Of a stretch of 64,000 nt of DNA, positions 53,973 through 63,343 are shown one piece after another. Position 1 is the stretch's first letter; each line of letters begins with the position of its first letter. The notes under the pieces are model-generated. The model made no database searches. It worked only from the letters and a program-made list of their open reading frames with translations, and was not told the DNA's origin. A program made the position numbers and the translations under genes. This DNA is from Pseudarthrobacter chlorophenolicus A6 (GTDB lineage: Bacteria > Actinomycetota > Actinomycetes > Actinomycetales > Micrococcaceae): positions 1,374,980-1,438,979 of the forward strand of contig NC_011886.1 of assembly GCF_000022025.1 (NCBI RefSeq). The letters are read 5' to 3'.

Positions 53973-55298
53973 TTGGCCGTAGTATCAACGCCCGCCACCC
54001 TGGAGCGGTCCGTTCCGGTCATGGACAACGCCGAGGTCCTCCGCATCCGCAACGACTTCCCGGTCCTCAACCAGACGGTCAATGGCAAGCAGCTGATTTA
54101 CCTTGACTCCGGGGCAACGTCCCAGAACCCGCTCAGCGTGATCGAAGCCGAGCAGGAGTTCTACGAGCAGCGCAACGCCGCAGTGCACCGGGGCGCCCAC
54201 CACCTTGCGGTCGAAGCCACCGAGGCTTTCGAAGACGCGCGCCAGACCGTGGCGGACCTCATCGGCGCGGACTATTCCGAAACCGTCTGGACCTCCAACG
54301 CCACAGAGGGCCTCAACCTTATTTCCTACGCGCTGTCCAACGCCGCGCTATGGGCCGCCCAGGGCCGCGGAAACTCTGCACTGAAGGGCCTTGCCCTGAA
54401 ACCGGGCGACGAAATAGTGGTCACCGAAATGGAGCACCACGCCAACCTCATCCCGTGGCAGGAACTGGCGTTCCGCACCGGTGCGACGCTCCGCTACCTG
54501 CCCATCGACGATGCCGGCCGGCTCAGCCTCGAGCAGGCTGCAGGAATCATCGGGAGCCGTACCAGGGTGCTGGCCTTCACGCACGCCTCCAACGTCCTCG
54601 GAACCATCAATCCGGTCCGTGAACTGGTGGCCCTGGCCCGCGCTTCCAATGCCCTGGTGGTCGTGGACGCCTGCCAGTCCGCGCCGCACATGCCCCTGGA
54701 CGTCAAAGAGCTGGACGTGGACTTCGCTGTCTTCTCCGGCCACAAGATGCTCGCGCCCACAGGCATCGGCGTGCTGTACGGCAGGCAGGAACTCCTGGAT
54801 ATCCTTCCACCGTTCCTCACCGGCGGCTCAATGATCACTACGGTCACCATGGAACGGGCCGAATACCTCCCGGCGCCGCAGCGCTTCGAGGCAGGCACGC
54901 AGCGCATTTCGCAGGCGGTTGCCCTGGCCGCCGCCGCCAACTACCTCACGGAGACCGGCCTGGACCGGATCCACCGGTGGGAAATGGACCTTGGCCAGCG
55001 CATGGTTGCAGGCCTTGAGGCGCTTCCCGGGATCCGGGTACTGGGCCCGGCAGCCGGTGAGGAACGGATCGGGCTGGCCGCGTTCGACGTCGACGGCGTC
55101 CACGCCCACGACGTCGGACAGTTCCTGGACTCGATGGGCATCGCCGTCCGGGTAGGCCACCACTGCGCCCAGCCGCTGCACCGCCGGCTGGGGCTGACCG
55201 CCACCACCCGCGCCAGCGCCTACCTGTACAACACCACCGACGACGTAGACCAGTTCCTGGACGCCGTGGCCGGCGTGCGGGCCTACTTCCGCGCTTAG
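53973..55298 (+). CDS. sufS: cysteine desulfurase SufS
   Basis: PLP enzyme that takes sulfur from L-cysteine for iron-sulfur cluster assembly. 441 aa with FPVLNQTVNGKQLIYLDSGA near the start, TEMEHHANLIPWQ, the PLP lysine in VFSGHKMLAPTGIGVLYG and the persulfide cysteine in VRVGHHCAQPLHRRLG, the class II (SufS) pattern. TTG 53973 is selected since AAGGAG lies 6 nt upstream and precedes AVVSTPATLERSVPV; a longer GTG-started version (53928) has no ribosome binding site. Paired with SufU 23 nt downstream. No sufBCD genes are in the window. Confidence 0.93.
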   Translation: MAVVSTPATLERSVPVMDNAEVLRIRNDFPVLNQTVNGKQLIYLDSGATSQNPLSVIEAEQEFYEQRNAAVHRGAHHLAVEATEAFEDARQTVADLIGADYSETVWTSNATEGLNLISYALSNAALWAAQGRGNSALKGLALKPGDEIVVTEMEHHANLIPWQELAFRTGATLRYLPIDDAGRLSLEQAAGIIGSRTRVLAFTHASNVLGTINPVRELVALARASNALVVVDACQSAPHMPLDVKELDVDFAVFSGHKMLAPTGIGVLYGRQELLDILPPFLTGGSMITTVTMERAEYLPAPQRFEAGTQRISQAVALAAAANYLTETGLDRIHRWEMDLGQRMVAGLEALPGIRVLGPAAGEERIGLAAFDVDGVHAHDVGQFLDSMGIAVRVGHHCAQPLHRRLGLTATTRASAYLYNTTDDVDQFLDAVAGVRAYFRA

Positions 55299-55321
55299 CC
55301 GCCAGAAACCGAAGGTATGCA

Positions 55322-55771
55322 ATGAGCCTTGACCAGTTGTACCAGCAGATTATCCTCGACCACTCCAAGGCCCGGCACGGCAGCGGCCTGGCCGAAACCC
55401 CGGCCCCCCAGGGAGCTTCCACCGGGCAGTCCCACCAGCTGAACCCGGTCTGCGGCGACGAGGTGACCCTGCGGCTGGCCGTGGCCGACGGGAAGGTGGC
55501 CCAGGTTTCCTGGGACGGCGCCGGCTGCTCCATCTCCATGGCCTCGGCATCGGTCTTCAGCGACCTCGCCGAAGGCTTGACCGTAGCTGAGGCGCACGAC
55601 GTGATCGACAGTTTCCGCGAGGTGCTCAGGTCGCGGGGAAAGGTCCCGGCCGATCCTGAACTGCTGGGGGACGCCGCCGCGTTTGAGGGCGTGGCACGGT
55701 ATGCGGCCCGAGTGAAGTGCGCCATGATTTCCTGGGTGGCCGCGGAGGATGCCCTCAACCAAGCGTCCTGA
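55322..55771 (+). CDS. sufU: SufU-type iron-sulfur scaffold / sulfur-transfer protein
   Basis: 149-aa zinc protein that accepts sulfur from SufS in Gram-positive bacteria. Motifs: LYQQIILDHSKARHGSG, LNPVCGDEVTL (first Cys and Asp), GAGCSISMASASV (second Cys) and RVKCAMISW (third Cys), with the insertion typical of SufU rather than IscU. Directly follows sufS, and a terminator closes the pair. Confidence 0.95.
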   Translation: MSLDQLYQQIILDHSKARHGSGLAETPAPQGASTGQSHQLNPVCGDEVTLRLAVADGKVAQVSWDGAGCSISMASASVFSDLAEGLTVAEAHDVIDSFREVLRSRGKVPADPELLGDAAAFEGVARYAARVKCAMISWVAAEDALNQAS

Positions 55772-55844
55772 CCGGGCTGGGCGCAAAGCGCGCCGCCTAT
55801 CCGCGAACACGCAGTGCCCGCGATCACGCGTTGCCCCATAAATA

Positions 55845-55883
55845 CCAAGAGGTCCGCTTCCCGGTGGGAAGTGGACCTCTTGG
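55845..55883. terminator. terminator between sufU and the SCO4848-like gene
   Basis: 18-bp stem (55845-55862 with 55866-55883; one G-U), loop GGT. It lies between converging genes and is symmetric enough to serve both. Confidence 0.85.
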
Positions 55884-55903
55884 GTTAAAACGGGAGCGGG
55901 GTA

Positions 55904-56125
55904 TTAACCCAGCAGCCCCAGCACGCCGATGAGGGCGGTCGCCGCTCCCAGCACCATCGAGATGCTGACCAGGACCACGTGCACCGTCAGGAACCTGGTG
56001 GCTTTTCCGGCGGCATCACGTGCGCGGGGATCCTTCATGACCCGGCGCAGGAACTGCGGCCAGACGGCCAGTGACCAAACACCGGCGATGATCAGGACCA
56101 GCGCGGCAAAGACAGGGAGCTGCAT
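55904..56125 (-). CDS. SCO4848-like small membrane protein
   Basis: 73 aa with two hydrophobic helices (LPVFAALVLIIAGVWSLAVW and VHVVLVSISMVLGAATALIG) and a conserved-looking loop WPQFLRRVMKDPRARD. The pattern matches the small actinobacterial SCO4848 family, of unknown function. The ATG is 3 nt after the DUF2505 stop and has no ribosome binding site of its own, so it is likely translationally coupled. Confidence 0.8.
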   Translation of the reverse strand: MQLPVFAALVLIIAGVWSLAVWPQFLRRVMKDPRARDAAGKATRFLTVHVVLVSISMVLGAATALIGVLGLLG

Positions 56126-56128
56126 GAA

Positions 56129-56626
56129 CTAGTGGCTTTCGAGCCAGGCCTGCGCCTGGGTGGCCTGCAGGTTCAATGCCTTTGCCACCATGGGCTCGGC
56201 GGCGTCGGCGATCTTGCCGCCCAGGAACGGTACCGAGGACTTGACCTCGCCTTCCAGCTCCACCCGCGTTCCGGTGGCTTCGGCCACCAGGCGCTGGACA
56301 GCGGTCACATCAACGGGGGCACCGGCAACCTTCAGGGAAATGTTGCTCTTGCGGGAGCCATCGGCGGCCGGGGCATCCCAGGTCTCCACCTGGGTCACCT
56401 TCAGGTTCTCGCCGACGAACTTCCGGGCGATCTCGGGAAGGCGGGTGGTGGGCAGCGTCCGCACCAATGTGGCGCTGAAGGCGCCGGCAATGTCACCGTC
56501 AACGGTGAACGATTCCAGGTTTCCGCCTACCAGCTGGCTGACGTGGCGCTGGAAATCCTCGTTCACCAGGACAGCGGCAACGCTGTCAACGGGGTGCGGA
56601 ACGGTGGTGGTGGCGCTCAGGGCCAT
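56129..56626 (-). CDS. DUF2505 domain-containing protein
   Basis: 165-aa soluble protein with a START/polyketide-cyclase-like fold: SATTTVPHPVDSVAAVLVNE at the start, alternating strands, and a C-terminal helix (KIADAAEPMVAKALNLQATQ). DUF2505 proteins are actinobacterial and uncharacterised; a small hydrophobic ligand is plausible. AGGAGG lies 4 nt before the ATG at 56626. Downstream of the SDR/DUF2867 gene by 43 bp on the same strand. Confidence 0.88.
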   Translation of the reverse strand: MALSATTTVPHPVDSVAAVLVNEDFQRHVSQLVGGNLESFTVDGDIAGAFSATLVRTLPTTRLPEIARKFVGENLKVTQVETWDAPAADGSRKSNISLKVAGAPVDVTAVQRLVAEATGTRVELEGEVKSSVPFLGGKIADAAEPMVAKALNLQATQAQAWLESH

Positions 56627-56669
56627 GGGTCCTCCTGGGACGTCGCGATCGGATGAGGCTCCAAACATC

Positions 56670-58205
56670 CTACGGGTTTGCGGCCGGCCGCTCCGCATCG
56701 GCCAGCTCCTGGGCAGCGGCCGTAATGTTCCGTGCCATCGCCGGGAAGATGAAGCTGTGGAAGGGGAGCACAGCCAGCCAGTACAGCCTGCCGCTGAGGC
56801 CTTTCGGGAAGAAAATGGCCCGTTGCCGGTAGCGGCTTCCGTCACCGTCGGGTTCCACGGAAAGCTCCAGCCAGGCCCGTCCAGGCGCCCGCATCTCGGC
56901 ACGCAGGCGAAGCAGCTTGCCCCTGTCGATGCTCTCCACCCGCCACCAGTCCACTACTTCGCCCGCGTGCAGGGTGTGCGGATGGCGGCGTCCGCGCAAC
57001 AGCCCGGCTCCGCCCGTGAGCTTGTCCAGCCAGCCCCTGACCTGCCAGGCCAGCGGCAGCGAATACCACCCGTTCCGGCCGCCGATCCCTTCGATGACCG
57101 TCCACACGCGGGCAGGGTCCACGTCACCGTGGAAGGTCCGCTCGTCGATGTACACCTTGTGCCCCGCCCATTCCGGGTCGCTGGGCAGCGGGTCGGAATC
57201 CGCGCCGGCATTCGCCCAGGTGGTCTCCACCTGTCCGTCCCGCTCCTTGCCAAGGGCCAGGGCCACGGCTGTGCGGTAGGGGGTGAGGCCGCCGTCGGGC
57301 TGCGGAATGTACCCGTCGACGTCGTGCTCGTCGGACACCGCGTCATGCTGGAGCGACTGGACCAGCGGGACCGCCATGGACCACGGGATGGGCGTGGTCA
57401 GTGCCACCCAGATGCCTGCCAGCTTGGGCGCGGGAATGGGCAGCGCCAGCACCACCCGGTAGGGCAGCCCGGCCTCCGAAGCGTATTCCTGCATCATCTT
57501 GGCGTAGGTCAGCACCTGGCGGCAGCCGATATCGAAAGTCCGGTTGATGGTGCCCTCCAGGGACGCGGCGGCAACCAGGTAGTACAGGACGTCGCGGACG
57601 GCGATCGCCTCGATCCGGTTGCGCACCCAGCTGGGTGCCGGCATCAGGGGCAGCGTCTCGGAGAGGTGCCGGATCATTTCGAAGGACGCCGAGCCTGATC
57701 CGATCACCACGCCTGCCTGGAAAACGATGGCATCCACCGCGCTGTCCAGGAATACCTGGCCCACCGCTTCCCGGGACCGCATATGGGTGGACAGTTCCAC
57801 GCCCTTGGGGTGCAGCCCGCCCAGGTAGACAATCCGGCCCACTCCGGCCGCCACCGCGGCTTCGGCGGCAGTGCGGGCCATGGCCTGTTCCTTGGACTCA
57901 AAGCCCGCCCCGGCGGCCATCGAATGGACCAGGTAGTAAAAGACGTCGACGCCGGCCAGCGCCTGGCGCAGGGCATCGCCGTCGTCCAGGCTGCTTTGCA
58001 CTACCTCCACCTGGTTCCGCCATGGCACTCCGGCGATCTTGTCCGGGGAGCGCACCAGCACCTTGACGGTGTGGCCGGCCTCCAGGAGTTTGGGCACCAG
58101 GCGGCCCCCGATGTAGCCGGTGGCCCCGGTGACCAGGACCGTTCGGGGCGCGGCTGCGGCCCCGTGGCCCGGTACGGGCGAATCTGTGGTGCTGTCTCCG
58201 GTCAT
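56670..58205 (-). CDS. NAD(P)-binding SDR-type protein fused to DUF2867
   Basis: 511 aa in two parts. Residues 20-320: an atypical extended SDR/NmrA-like Rossmann domain, with TVLVTGATGYIGGRLVPKLL and VGRIVYLGGLHPKG. Residues 330-511: a DUF2867 domain of START-like type (KVYIDERTFHGDVDPARVWT, GEVVDWWRVESIDRGKLLRL). The catalytic Tyr-x3-Lys of classical SDRs is not evident, so redox activity is uncertain. AGGAG precedes the ATG. It diverges from mfd. Confidence 0.88.
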   Translation of the reverse strand: MTGDSTTDSPVPGHGAAAAPRTVLVTGATGYIGGRLVPKLLEAGHTVKVLVRSPDKIAGVPWRNQVEVVQSSLDDGDALRQALAGVDVFYYLVHSMAAGAGFESKEQAMARTAAEAAVAAGVGRIVYLGGLHPKGVELSTHMRSREAVGQVFLDSAVDAIVFQAGVVIGSGSASFEMIRHLSETLPLMPAPSWVRNRIEAIAVRDVLYYLVAAASLEGTINRTFDIGCRQVLTYAKMMQEYASEAGLPYRVVLALPIPAPKLAGIWVALTTPIPWSMAVPLVQSLQHDAVSDEHDVDGYIPQPDGGLTPYRTAVALALGKERDGQVETTWANAGADSDPLPSDPEWAGHKVYIDERTFHGDVDPARVWTVIEGIGGRNGWYSLPLAWQVRGWLDKLTGGAGLLRGRRHPHTLHAGEVVDWWRVESIDRGKLLRLRAEMRAPGRAWLELSVEPDGDGSRYRQRAIFFPKGLSGRLYWLAVLPFHSFIFPAMARNITAAAQELADAERPAANP

Positions 58206-58384
58206 GCTGGCTCCTGTTCGTCCTCAGCGGTGTTCTGCCTTAGCAGTTCGGAGCCGCCGCCGTTATGGACGGCCGCTCCCGGAAAAGGTCCGGCCCTGCC
58301 AGCGTAGCCCCGCCCGGGTCACGGCGCCCGTGTCAGCGCGGACGTTGGAAAATCTGTCCAAACCTGAATGTCACCGGTGCGCGG

Positions 58385-58390
58385 TAGGCT
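58385..58390 (+). promoter_or_regulatory. possible mfd -10 element
   Basis: TAGGCT, 80 nt before the mfd ATG. The 265-bp gap (58206-58470) otherwise holds only a small ATTCG-CAG-CGAAT hairpin in the presumed leader. Confidence 0.35.
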
Positions 58391-58470
58391 GGGGTTACCC
58401 GGGATTCGCAGCGAATTTCGGGTTTTCGCGTTGCCTGCGATCTTCCGTGAATACCCCAGGAGCAGCTGTC

Positions 58471-61400
58471 ATGAGCCTTCCCGTTACCGCCACGCACGGC
58501 CCCACGCTCGATGGGCTGCGCCGTGCACTGGCCCCGGACCAGTCTTTCGCCCGTGTCCGGGCTGAGGCCGGACGCGGGTTCGCCGTAAGGGGACAGGACT
58601 ACCAGATCAGCGCGCCCGCGGGATTACGGCCGGTGCTGCTCGCGGAGATGGCGGATGGCCTGGCGGCCGCCGCGGCAGGGCAGGAAGGCGCGGCAGACCC
58701 CGGCGTGGTGCTGGCGGTCACCGCCACCGGCCGCGAGGCAGAAGACCTGGCGGCGGCGTTGCGTGCCTACCTCCCCGCGGACTCCGTGGCCGAGTTCCCC
58801 AGCTGGGAAACCCTCCCGCATGAGCGACTCTCTCCCCGATCGGACACCGTGGGGCGCCGGCTCTCGGTCCTGCGCCGCCTGGCGCATCCGGAAAGTTCGA
58901 CGGCGGAGCGGCTGCGCGTGGTGGTGGCTCCCGTCCGCGCCGTGGTCCAGCCGGTGGTGGCCGGGCTGGGAGATCTGGTGCCGGTCACGCTGAAGGTGGG
59001 GCAGGACGTTCCCTTCACCGACGTGGTCCGAAGCCTGGCCGACGCCGCGTACGCCCGTGTGGACATGGTCACCCACCGCGGCGAATTCGCGGTCCGCGGC
59101 GGCATCATCGACGTCTTTCCGCCCACTGAGGACCACCCCATCCGCGTGGAGTTCTTTGGCGACGAGGTGGACCAGATGCGCTGGTTCGCCGTGGCGGACC
59201 AGCGCTCGCTGTCAGCCCCCGGCATCCACCACCCCACGGAACTGCATGCCCCGCCCTGCAGGGAAATCCTCATCACCGCGTCCGTGATGTCCCGGGCGGC
59301 GAAATTGAAGGCTGAGCTGCCTGCTGCCGCGGACATGCTGGAAAAAATTGCCGGCGGTATCGCGGTCGAAGGCATGGAATCCCTGGCACCGGTGCTGGTG
59401 GACGCCATGGTGCCCTTCGTGGACCAGCTGCCGGCGGAGTCCATCGCCGTCGTCATCGAACCCGAAAAGGTGCGCACCCGGGCACATGACCTGTCGGCCA
59501 CCAACGAGGAATTCCTTGAGGCAGCGTGGTCCACCGCGTCCGACGGCGGTGCCGCGCCTTTGGACCTTAGCTCGCAGGCATCGGCGGCGCTGCATTCGGC
59601 GAGCTTCCGTTCGCTCTCGGAGACCCGCGGTTCAGCCCTGGGGCACGGCGTTTCCTGGTGGTCCATCACGTCGCTGGCGCAGGACGCGGAACTCCTCCCC
59701 GAGATCGACGTCCTGAACCTGCACGCCCGCGAACCGCGCGGCTACCAGGGCGACGTTGCGGAAATGATGGCCTTCATCGGCTCGCATGTCCGCGACCAGT
59801 GGCGGATCGTGGTGGCCACCGAAGGCCCCGGCCCGGCCCAGCGCCTGGCGGAACTCTTCCACGAAAACGACATCCCCTGCGCCCGCGTGGACAGCCTCGA
59901 GCACGAGCCCCAGGCGGGCATCATCGAGGTGACCACTGCCGCCGTCGGCCGCGGCTTCGTCCTGGACGGGCTGAAACTGGGCCTGCTCACCGAAGCCGAC
60001 CTGCTGGGCCGCACCTCGGCCGGGTCCACCAAGGACATGCGGCGCATGCCCTCCAAGCGGCGCAACGCCGTCGACCCCCTGCAGCTCGTGGCGGGTGACC
60101 ACGTGGTCCACGAACAGCACGGCATTGGCCGCTTCGTTGAGCTCCTGCAGCGCAAGGTAGCCGGCGGCAGCGACGGCGTCCGGGAATACCTGGTCCTGGA
60201 GTACGCGCCGTCCAAGCGGGGAGCCCCCGGTGACCGGCTGTTCGTCCCCACGGACCAGCTGGACCAGGTGACCCGCTACGTGGGCGGGGACACCCCCGTC
60301 CTGAGCAAGATGGGCGGCGCGGACTGGGCCAGCACCAAGTCCAAGGCACGCAAGGCCGTCAAGGAGATCGCCGGCGAGCTGATCCGGCTGTACTCGGCCC
60401 GGATGGCCTCCCGCGGACACGCCTTCGGCCCCGACACCCCCTGGCAGCGGGAGCTCGAGGAAGCCTTCCCGTACGTGGAGACCCCGGACCAGCTGACCAC
60501 CATCAACGAGGTCAAGGCGGACATGGAGCGGGAAATCCCCATGGACCGGCTGGTCTCCGGCGATGTGGGCTACGGCAAGACCGAGATCGCCGTCCGTGCT
60601 GCGTTCAAGGCGGTTCAGGACGGCAAGCAGGTGGCCGTCCTGGTGCCCACCACGCTGCTGGCCCAGCAGCACTACGAGACGTTCACCGAGCGTTTCTCCG
60701 GCTTCCCCCTGCGGGTCAAGCCGCTCTCCCGCTTCCAGTCCGCCAAGGAGTCCAAGGAGACCGCCGAGGGCGTGAAGAGCGGCGCGGTGGACGTGGTGAT
60801 CGGCACCCACCGGCTGCTGTCCAAGGACTTCGAGTTCAAGGACCTCGGCCTGGTGATCGTGGACGAGGAACAGCGGTTCGGCGTGGAGCACAAGGAAGCG
60901 CTGAAGAAGATGCGCACCAACGTGGACGTCCTGGCCATGAGCGCCACCCCCATTCCCCGGACCCTGGAGATGTCCCTGACCGGCATCCGGGAGACGTCCA
61001 CCCTGGCTACGCCGCCGGAAGAGCGGCACCCCGTGCTGACCTACGTCGGCCCGTACACGGACAAGCAGACCTCGGCCGCCATCCGCCGCGAGCTCATGCG
61101 TGAAGGCCAGGTGTTCCTGGTCCACAACCGGGTGTCCACCATCGAGCGGACCGCTGCCAAGATCCGTGAGCTGGTGCCTGAAGCCCGGGTGGAGGTGGCG
61201 CACGGCAAGATGTCCGAGAGCCGCCTGGAGCAGATCATCGTGGACTTCTGGGAGCGCCGGTTCGACGTCCTGGTGTGCACCACCATCATCGAAACGGGCC
61301 TGGACATTTCCAATGCCAACACCCTGATCGTGGACGGCGCGGACAAGTACGGGCTGTCCCAGCTGCACCAGCTCCGCGGCCGTGTGGGCCGTGGCCGCGA

Positions 61401-62133
61401 ACGCGCCTACGCCTACTTCCTGTACCCCTCGGAGAAGCCGCTGGGCGAGGTGGCCCTGGAACGGCTCAAGGCCGTGGCTGCCCACAACGAACTGGGCGCA
61501 GGCATGCAGCTGGCCATGAAGGACCTGGAGATCCGCGGCGCCGGAAACCTGCTGGGCGGTGAGCAGTCAGGCCACATCCAGGGGGTGGGCTTCGACCTGT
61601 ACATCCGGCTGGTGGGCGAGGCCGTGGCGGACTTCCGCGGCGAGGCCGAGGAAAAGGCCGCCGAGATGAAGATCGAGCTGCCGGTCAACGCGCACCTGCC
61701 GCATGACTATGTCCCGGGGGAGCGGCTGCGGCTGGAGGCGTACCGCAAGCTGGCCGCGGCCCTGACCAACGAGGCCATCGACGAGGTCAAGGCCGAGCTG
61801 GTGGACCGCTACGGTGAGCTGCCGCTGCCCGCGCAGAACCTGGTGGAGGTGGCGCGCTTCCGGGTGGGGGCCCGCGAAGCAGGGCTGTCCGATGTCGCGC
61901 TGCAGGGCAACTTCATCAAGTTCGCGCCGGCATCGCTTCCCGAGTCCAAAGTGATGCGGCTGACCCGGATGTACCCAGGGTCCCAGTCCAAGCCGGCACT
62001 GGACGCCATCCTCATCCCCAAGCCGAAGACGGCCCGGATCGGTGGCCGGGACCTGCAGGACGCCGAAATCCTGGAGTGGGCCAACGGCGTCATCCGGAAC
62101 ATCTTCTCCGACCAGCCGCTGGCGGTGAGCTAG
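58471..62133 (+). CDS. mfd: transcription-repair coupling factor
   Basis: 1220-aa ATP-dependent translocase that removes stalled RNA polymerase from DNA lesions and recruits UvrA. UvrB-like N-terminal domains (FPSWETLPHERLSPRSDTVG, RGGIIDVFPPTEDHPIRVEF), the RNA-polymerase interaction domain (VAGDHVVHEQHGIGRFVELL), then helicase motifs GDVGYGKTEIAVRAAFKA near 695-712, IVDEEQRFGVEHKE, MSATPIPRTLEMSLTG, TTIIETGLDISNANTLI, QLRGRVGRGRERAYAYFLYP, and the TRCF C-terminal domain. The ATG at 58471 has AGGAG 8 nt upstream; the frame is open for 350 bp before it but that part is not Mfd-like. Confidence 0.96.
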   Translation: MSLPVTATHGPTLDGLRRALAPDQSFARVRAEAGRGFAVRGQDYQISAPAGLRPVLLAEMADGLAAAAAGQEGAADPGVVLAVTATGREAEDLAAALRAYLPADSVAEFPSWETLPHERLSPRSDTVGRRLSVLRRLAHPESSTAERLRVVVAPVRAVVQPVVAGLGDLVPVTLKVGQDVPFTDVVRSLADAAYARVDMVTHRGEFAVRGGIIDVFPPTEDHPIRVEFFGDEVDQMRWFAVADQRSLSAPGIHHPTELHAPPCREILITASVMSRAAKLKAELPAAADMLEKIAGGIAVEGMESLAPVLVDAMVPFVDQLPAESIAVVIEPEKVRTRAHDLSATNEEFLEAAWSTASDGGAAPLDLSSQASAALHSASFRSLSETRGSALGHGVSWWSITSLAQDAELLPEIDVLNLHAREPRGYQGDVAEMMAFIGSHVRDQWRIVVATEGPGPAQRLAELFHENDIPCARVDSLEHEPQAGIIEVTTAAVGRGFVLDGLKLGLLTEADLLGRTSAGSTKDMRRMPSKRRNAVDPLQLVAGDHVVHEQHGIGRFVELLQRKVAGGSDGVREYLVLEYAPSKRGAPGDRLFVPTDQLDQVTRYVGGDTPVLSKMGGADWASTKSKARKAVKEIAGELIRLYSARMASRGHAFGPDTPWQRELEEAFPYVETPDQLTTINEVKADMEREIPMDRLVSGDVGYGKTEIAVRAAFKAVQDGKQVAVLVPTTLLAQQHYETFTERFSGFPLRVKPLSRFQSAKESKETAEGVKSGAVDVVIGTHRLLSKDFEFKDLGLVIVDEEQRFGVEHKEALKKMRTNVDVLAMSATPIPRTLEMSLTGIRETSTLATPPEERHPVLTYVGPYTDKQTSAAIRRELMREGQVFLVHNRVSTIERTAAKIRELVPEARVEVAHGKMSESRLEQIIVDFWERRFDVLVCTTIIETGLDISNANTLIVDGADKYGLSQLHQLRGRVGRGRERAYAYFLYPSEKPLGEVALERLKAVAAHNELGAGMQLAMKDLEIRGAGNLLGGEQSGHIQGVGFDLYIRLVGEAVADFRGEAEEKAAEMKIELPVNAHLPHDYVPGERLRLEAYRKLAAALTNEAIDEVKAELVDRYGELPLPAQNLVEVARFRVGAREAGLSDVALQGNFIKFAPASLPESKVMRLTRMYPGSQSKPALDAILIPKPKTARIGGRDLQDAEILEWANGVIRNIFSDQPLAVS

Positions 62134-62139
62134 CCCTTG

Positions 62140-62955
62140 ATGGGAGGTCACCACGCCGCGTCGGGAGCCGCGGCGTGGGTAGCTGTTGCGTCTACCGGCC
62201 CGTACACGCTGGGCTGGTACCCGCTGGACCCTACGGGGATCCTTATCGGCGGCATGGCCACGGCCGGCACCGCGCTGGTCTGCGACTGGGACCACCGGTC
62301 CAGCACCGTGGCCCATTCGCTGCCGCCGCTGTCCAATGCCATAGCCAGGGGCATCGAAACAGCCAGCGGCGGCCACCGCCAGGGCACCCATTCGGTCCTC
62401 GGCGCCGCCGGGTTCGTGCTCCTTGCGGGTGTGGCTGCGCAAGTGCAGATGGAAACCCCCTGGGGGCTGCTGTCAGTTGGTGCCGGGCTGCTGTGCATGT
62501 TCCTGATCAACATCGCGGCGAAAGCCCTGAAGCTGTTTCCAAAGAGCGGGTTCATCTCCAACTGGATCTTCGCCCTGGTGATGGCCGGGTTGGTTACGGT
62601 GTACGCGCCGCACCAATGGACCTGGCTGCCGATGTCGATGCTTATCGGTGTAGTGGTCCACATTGTGGGGGACCTCATCACCACCGGGGGAGTGCCGCTC
62701 CTGTGGCCCCTGGTGATCCGGCCGCCGAAACTGCTGCGCAAGGTGCCGCTGCTGCGGAACGTCTGGCGGCCCAACGGGGCGCTGTCACTGCCCCTGCTGG
62801 GCAGGGCGGGGTCCAAGCGCGAGTGGCTGGTGCTGATCCCCGTCAGCGCCTACGCCATGGTGGGACTGACCGTGGCGGGCTGGGCCATCGCCCAGAACCA
62901 ATGGCCGAGGGTGGTTGCGGCTGCCGCCGCCTGGATCGGCCCCTGGTTTGGGTGA
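62140..62955 (+). CDS. YdjM-like membrane-bound metal-dependent hydrolase
   Basis: 271-aa protein of the YdjM/LexA-regulated DUF457 family. Metal-site-like motifs are GGHHAASGAAAW at the start, LVCDWDHRSSTVA and GGHRQGTHSVLGAAG, together with about five hydrophobic helices. E. coli YdjM is SOS-induced, and here the gene follows mfd by 6 bp, a DNA-damage context, but the family is not well characterised. ATG 62140 or TTG 62137 could be the start. A 17-bp terminator follows. Confidence 0.85.
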   Translation: MGGHHAASGAAAWVAVASTGPYTLGWYPLDPTGILIGGMATAGTALVCDWDHRSSTVAHSLPPLSNAIARGIETASGGHRQGTHSVLGAAGFVLLAGVAAQVQMETPWGLLSVGAGLLCMFLINIAAKALKLFPKSGFISNWIFALVMAGLVTVYAPHQWTWLPMSMLIGVVVHIVGDLITTGGVPLLWPLVIRPPKLLRKVPLLRNVWRPNGALSLPLLGRAGSKREWLVLIPVSAYAMVGLTVAGWAIAQNQWPRVVAAAAAWIGPWFG

Positions 62956-62978
62956 CGGTGTTCCCACAGGCCTGGAAC

Positions 62979-63017
62979 GGCAAAGACCCCCTGGACGGCG
63001 TCCAGGGGGTCTTTGCT
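62979..63017. terminator. bidirectional terminator
   Basis: 17-bp stem (62979-62996 region with 63000-63017; one terminal G-U), loop GGC, with the core CCCCCTGGAC/GTCCAGGGGG. It lies between the converging YdjM-like gene and the small membrane protein gene. Confidence 0.85.
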
Positions 63018-63030
63018 GCGTAAGACAGGT

Positions 63031-63291
63031 TTAGTGTTCGCCAGCCGAGTCCGAGCGGCCAAGGATGGTCTGCGGAATCCAGAAGGCCAGGGCGAACAGG
63101 CCCAGGCAGACGGCCATCGGCCACGGGTTCCCAAGCGTCAGGAAGGACAGCGAGTAGACGGCACCGAGGAACAGGGCCATCATGATCACGAACACCACAA
63201 TGGTGCCGCCCAGCTTGTTCTCGTTCTGCGGGGTGCGGACATAGCCCTGCTTCGCTGAGCCCTCGTTGGACGCGTTGATCTTGCTGGACAT
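63031..63291 (-). CDS. small two-helix membrane protein
   Basis: 86 aa. A ~27-residue hydrophilic N-terminus (SSKINASNEGSAKQGYVRTP) is followed by two transmembrane helices (GGTIVVFVIMMALFLGAVYS and WPMAVCLGLFALAFWIPQTI) and a short tail. GGAGG lies 5 nt before the ATG at 63291. It is 52 bp downstream of deoC on the same strand. Function unknown; no family recognised with confidence. Confidence 0.75.
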   Translation of the reverse strand: MSSKINASNEGSAKQGYVRTPQNENKLGGTIVVFVIMMALFLGAVYSLSFLTLGNPWPMAVCLGLFALAFWIPQTILGRSDSAGEH

Positions 63292-63343
63292 TCGTTCCTC
63301 CTCGGCCCCGCAGGGCGTGGTCTGTGGCGTTGTCCGGCAGCCG

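Noticed and set aside
58120..58470. N-terminal extension of mfd by 117 residues
   Set aside because: The extension overlaps the divergent SDR gene, is not Mfd-like, and the ATG at 58471 has a good ribosome binding site.
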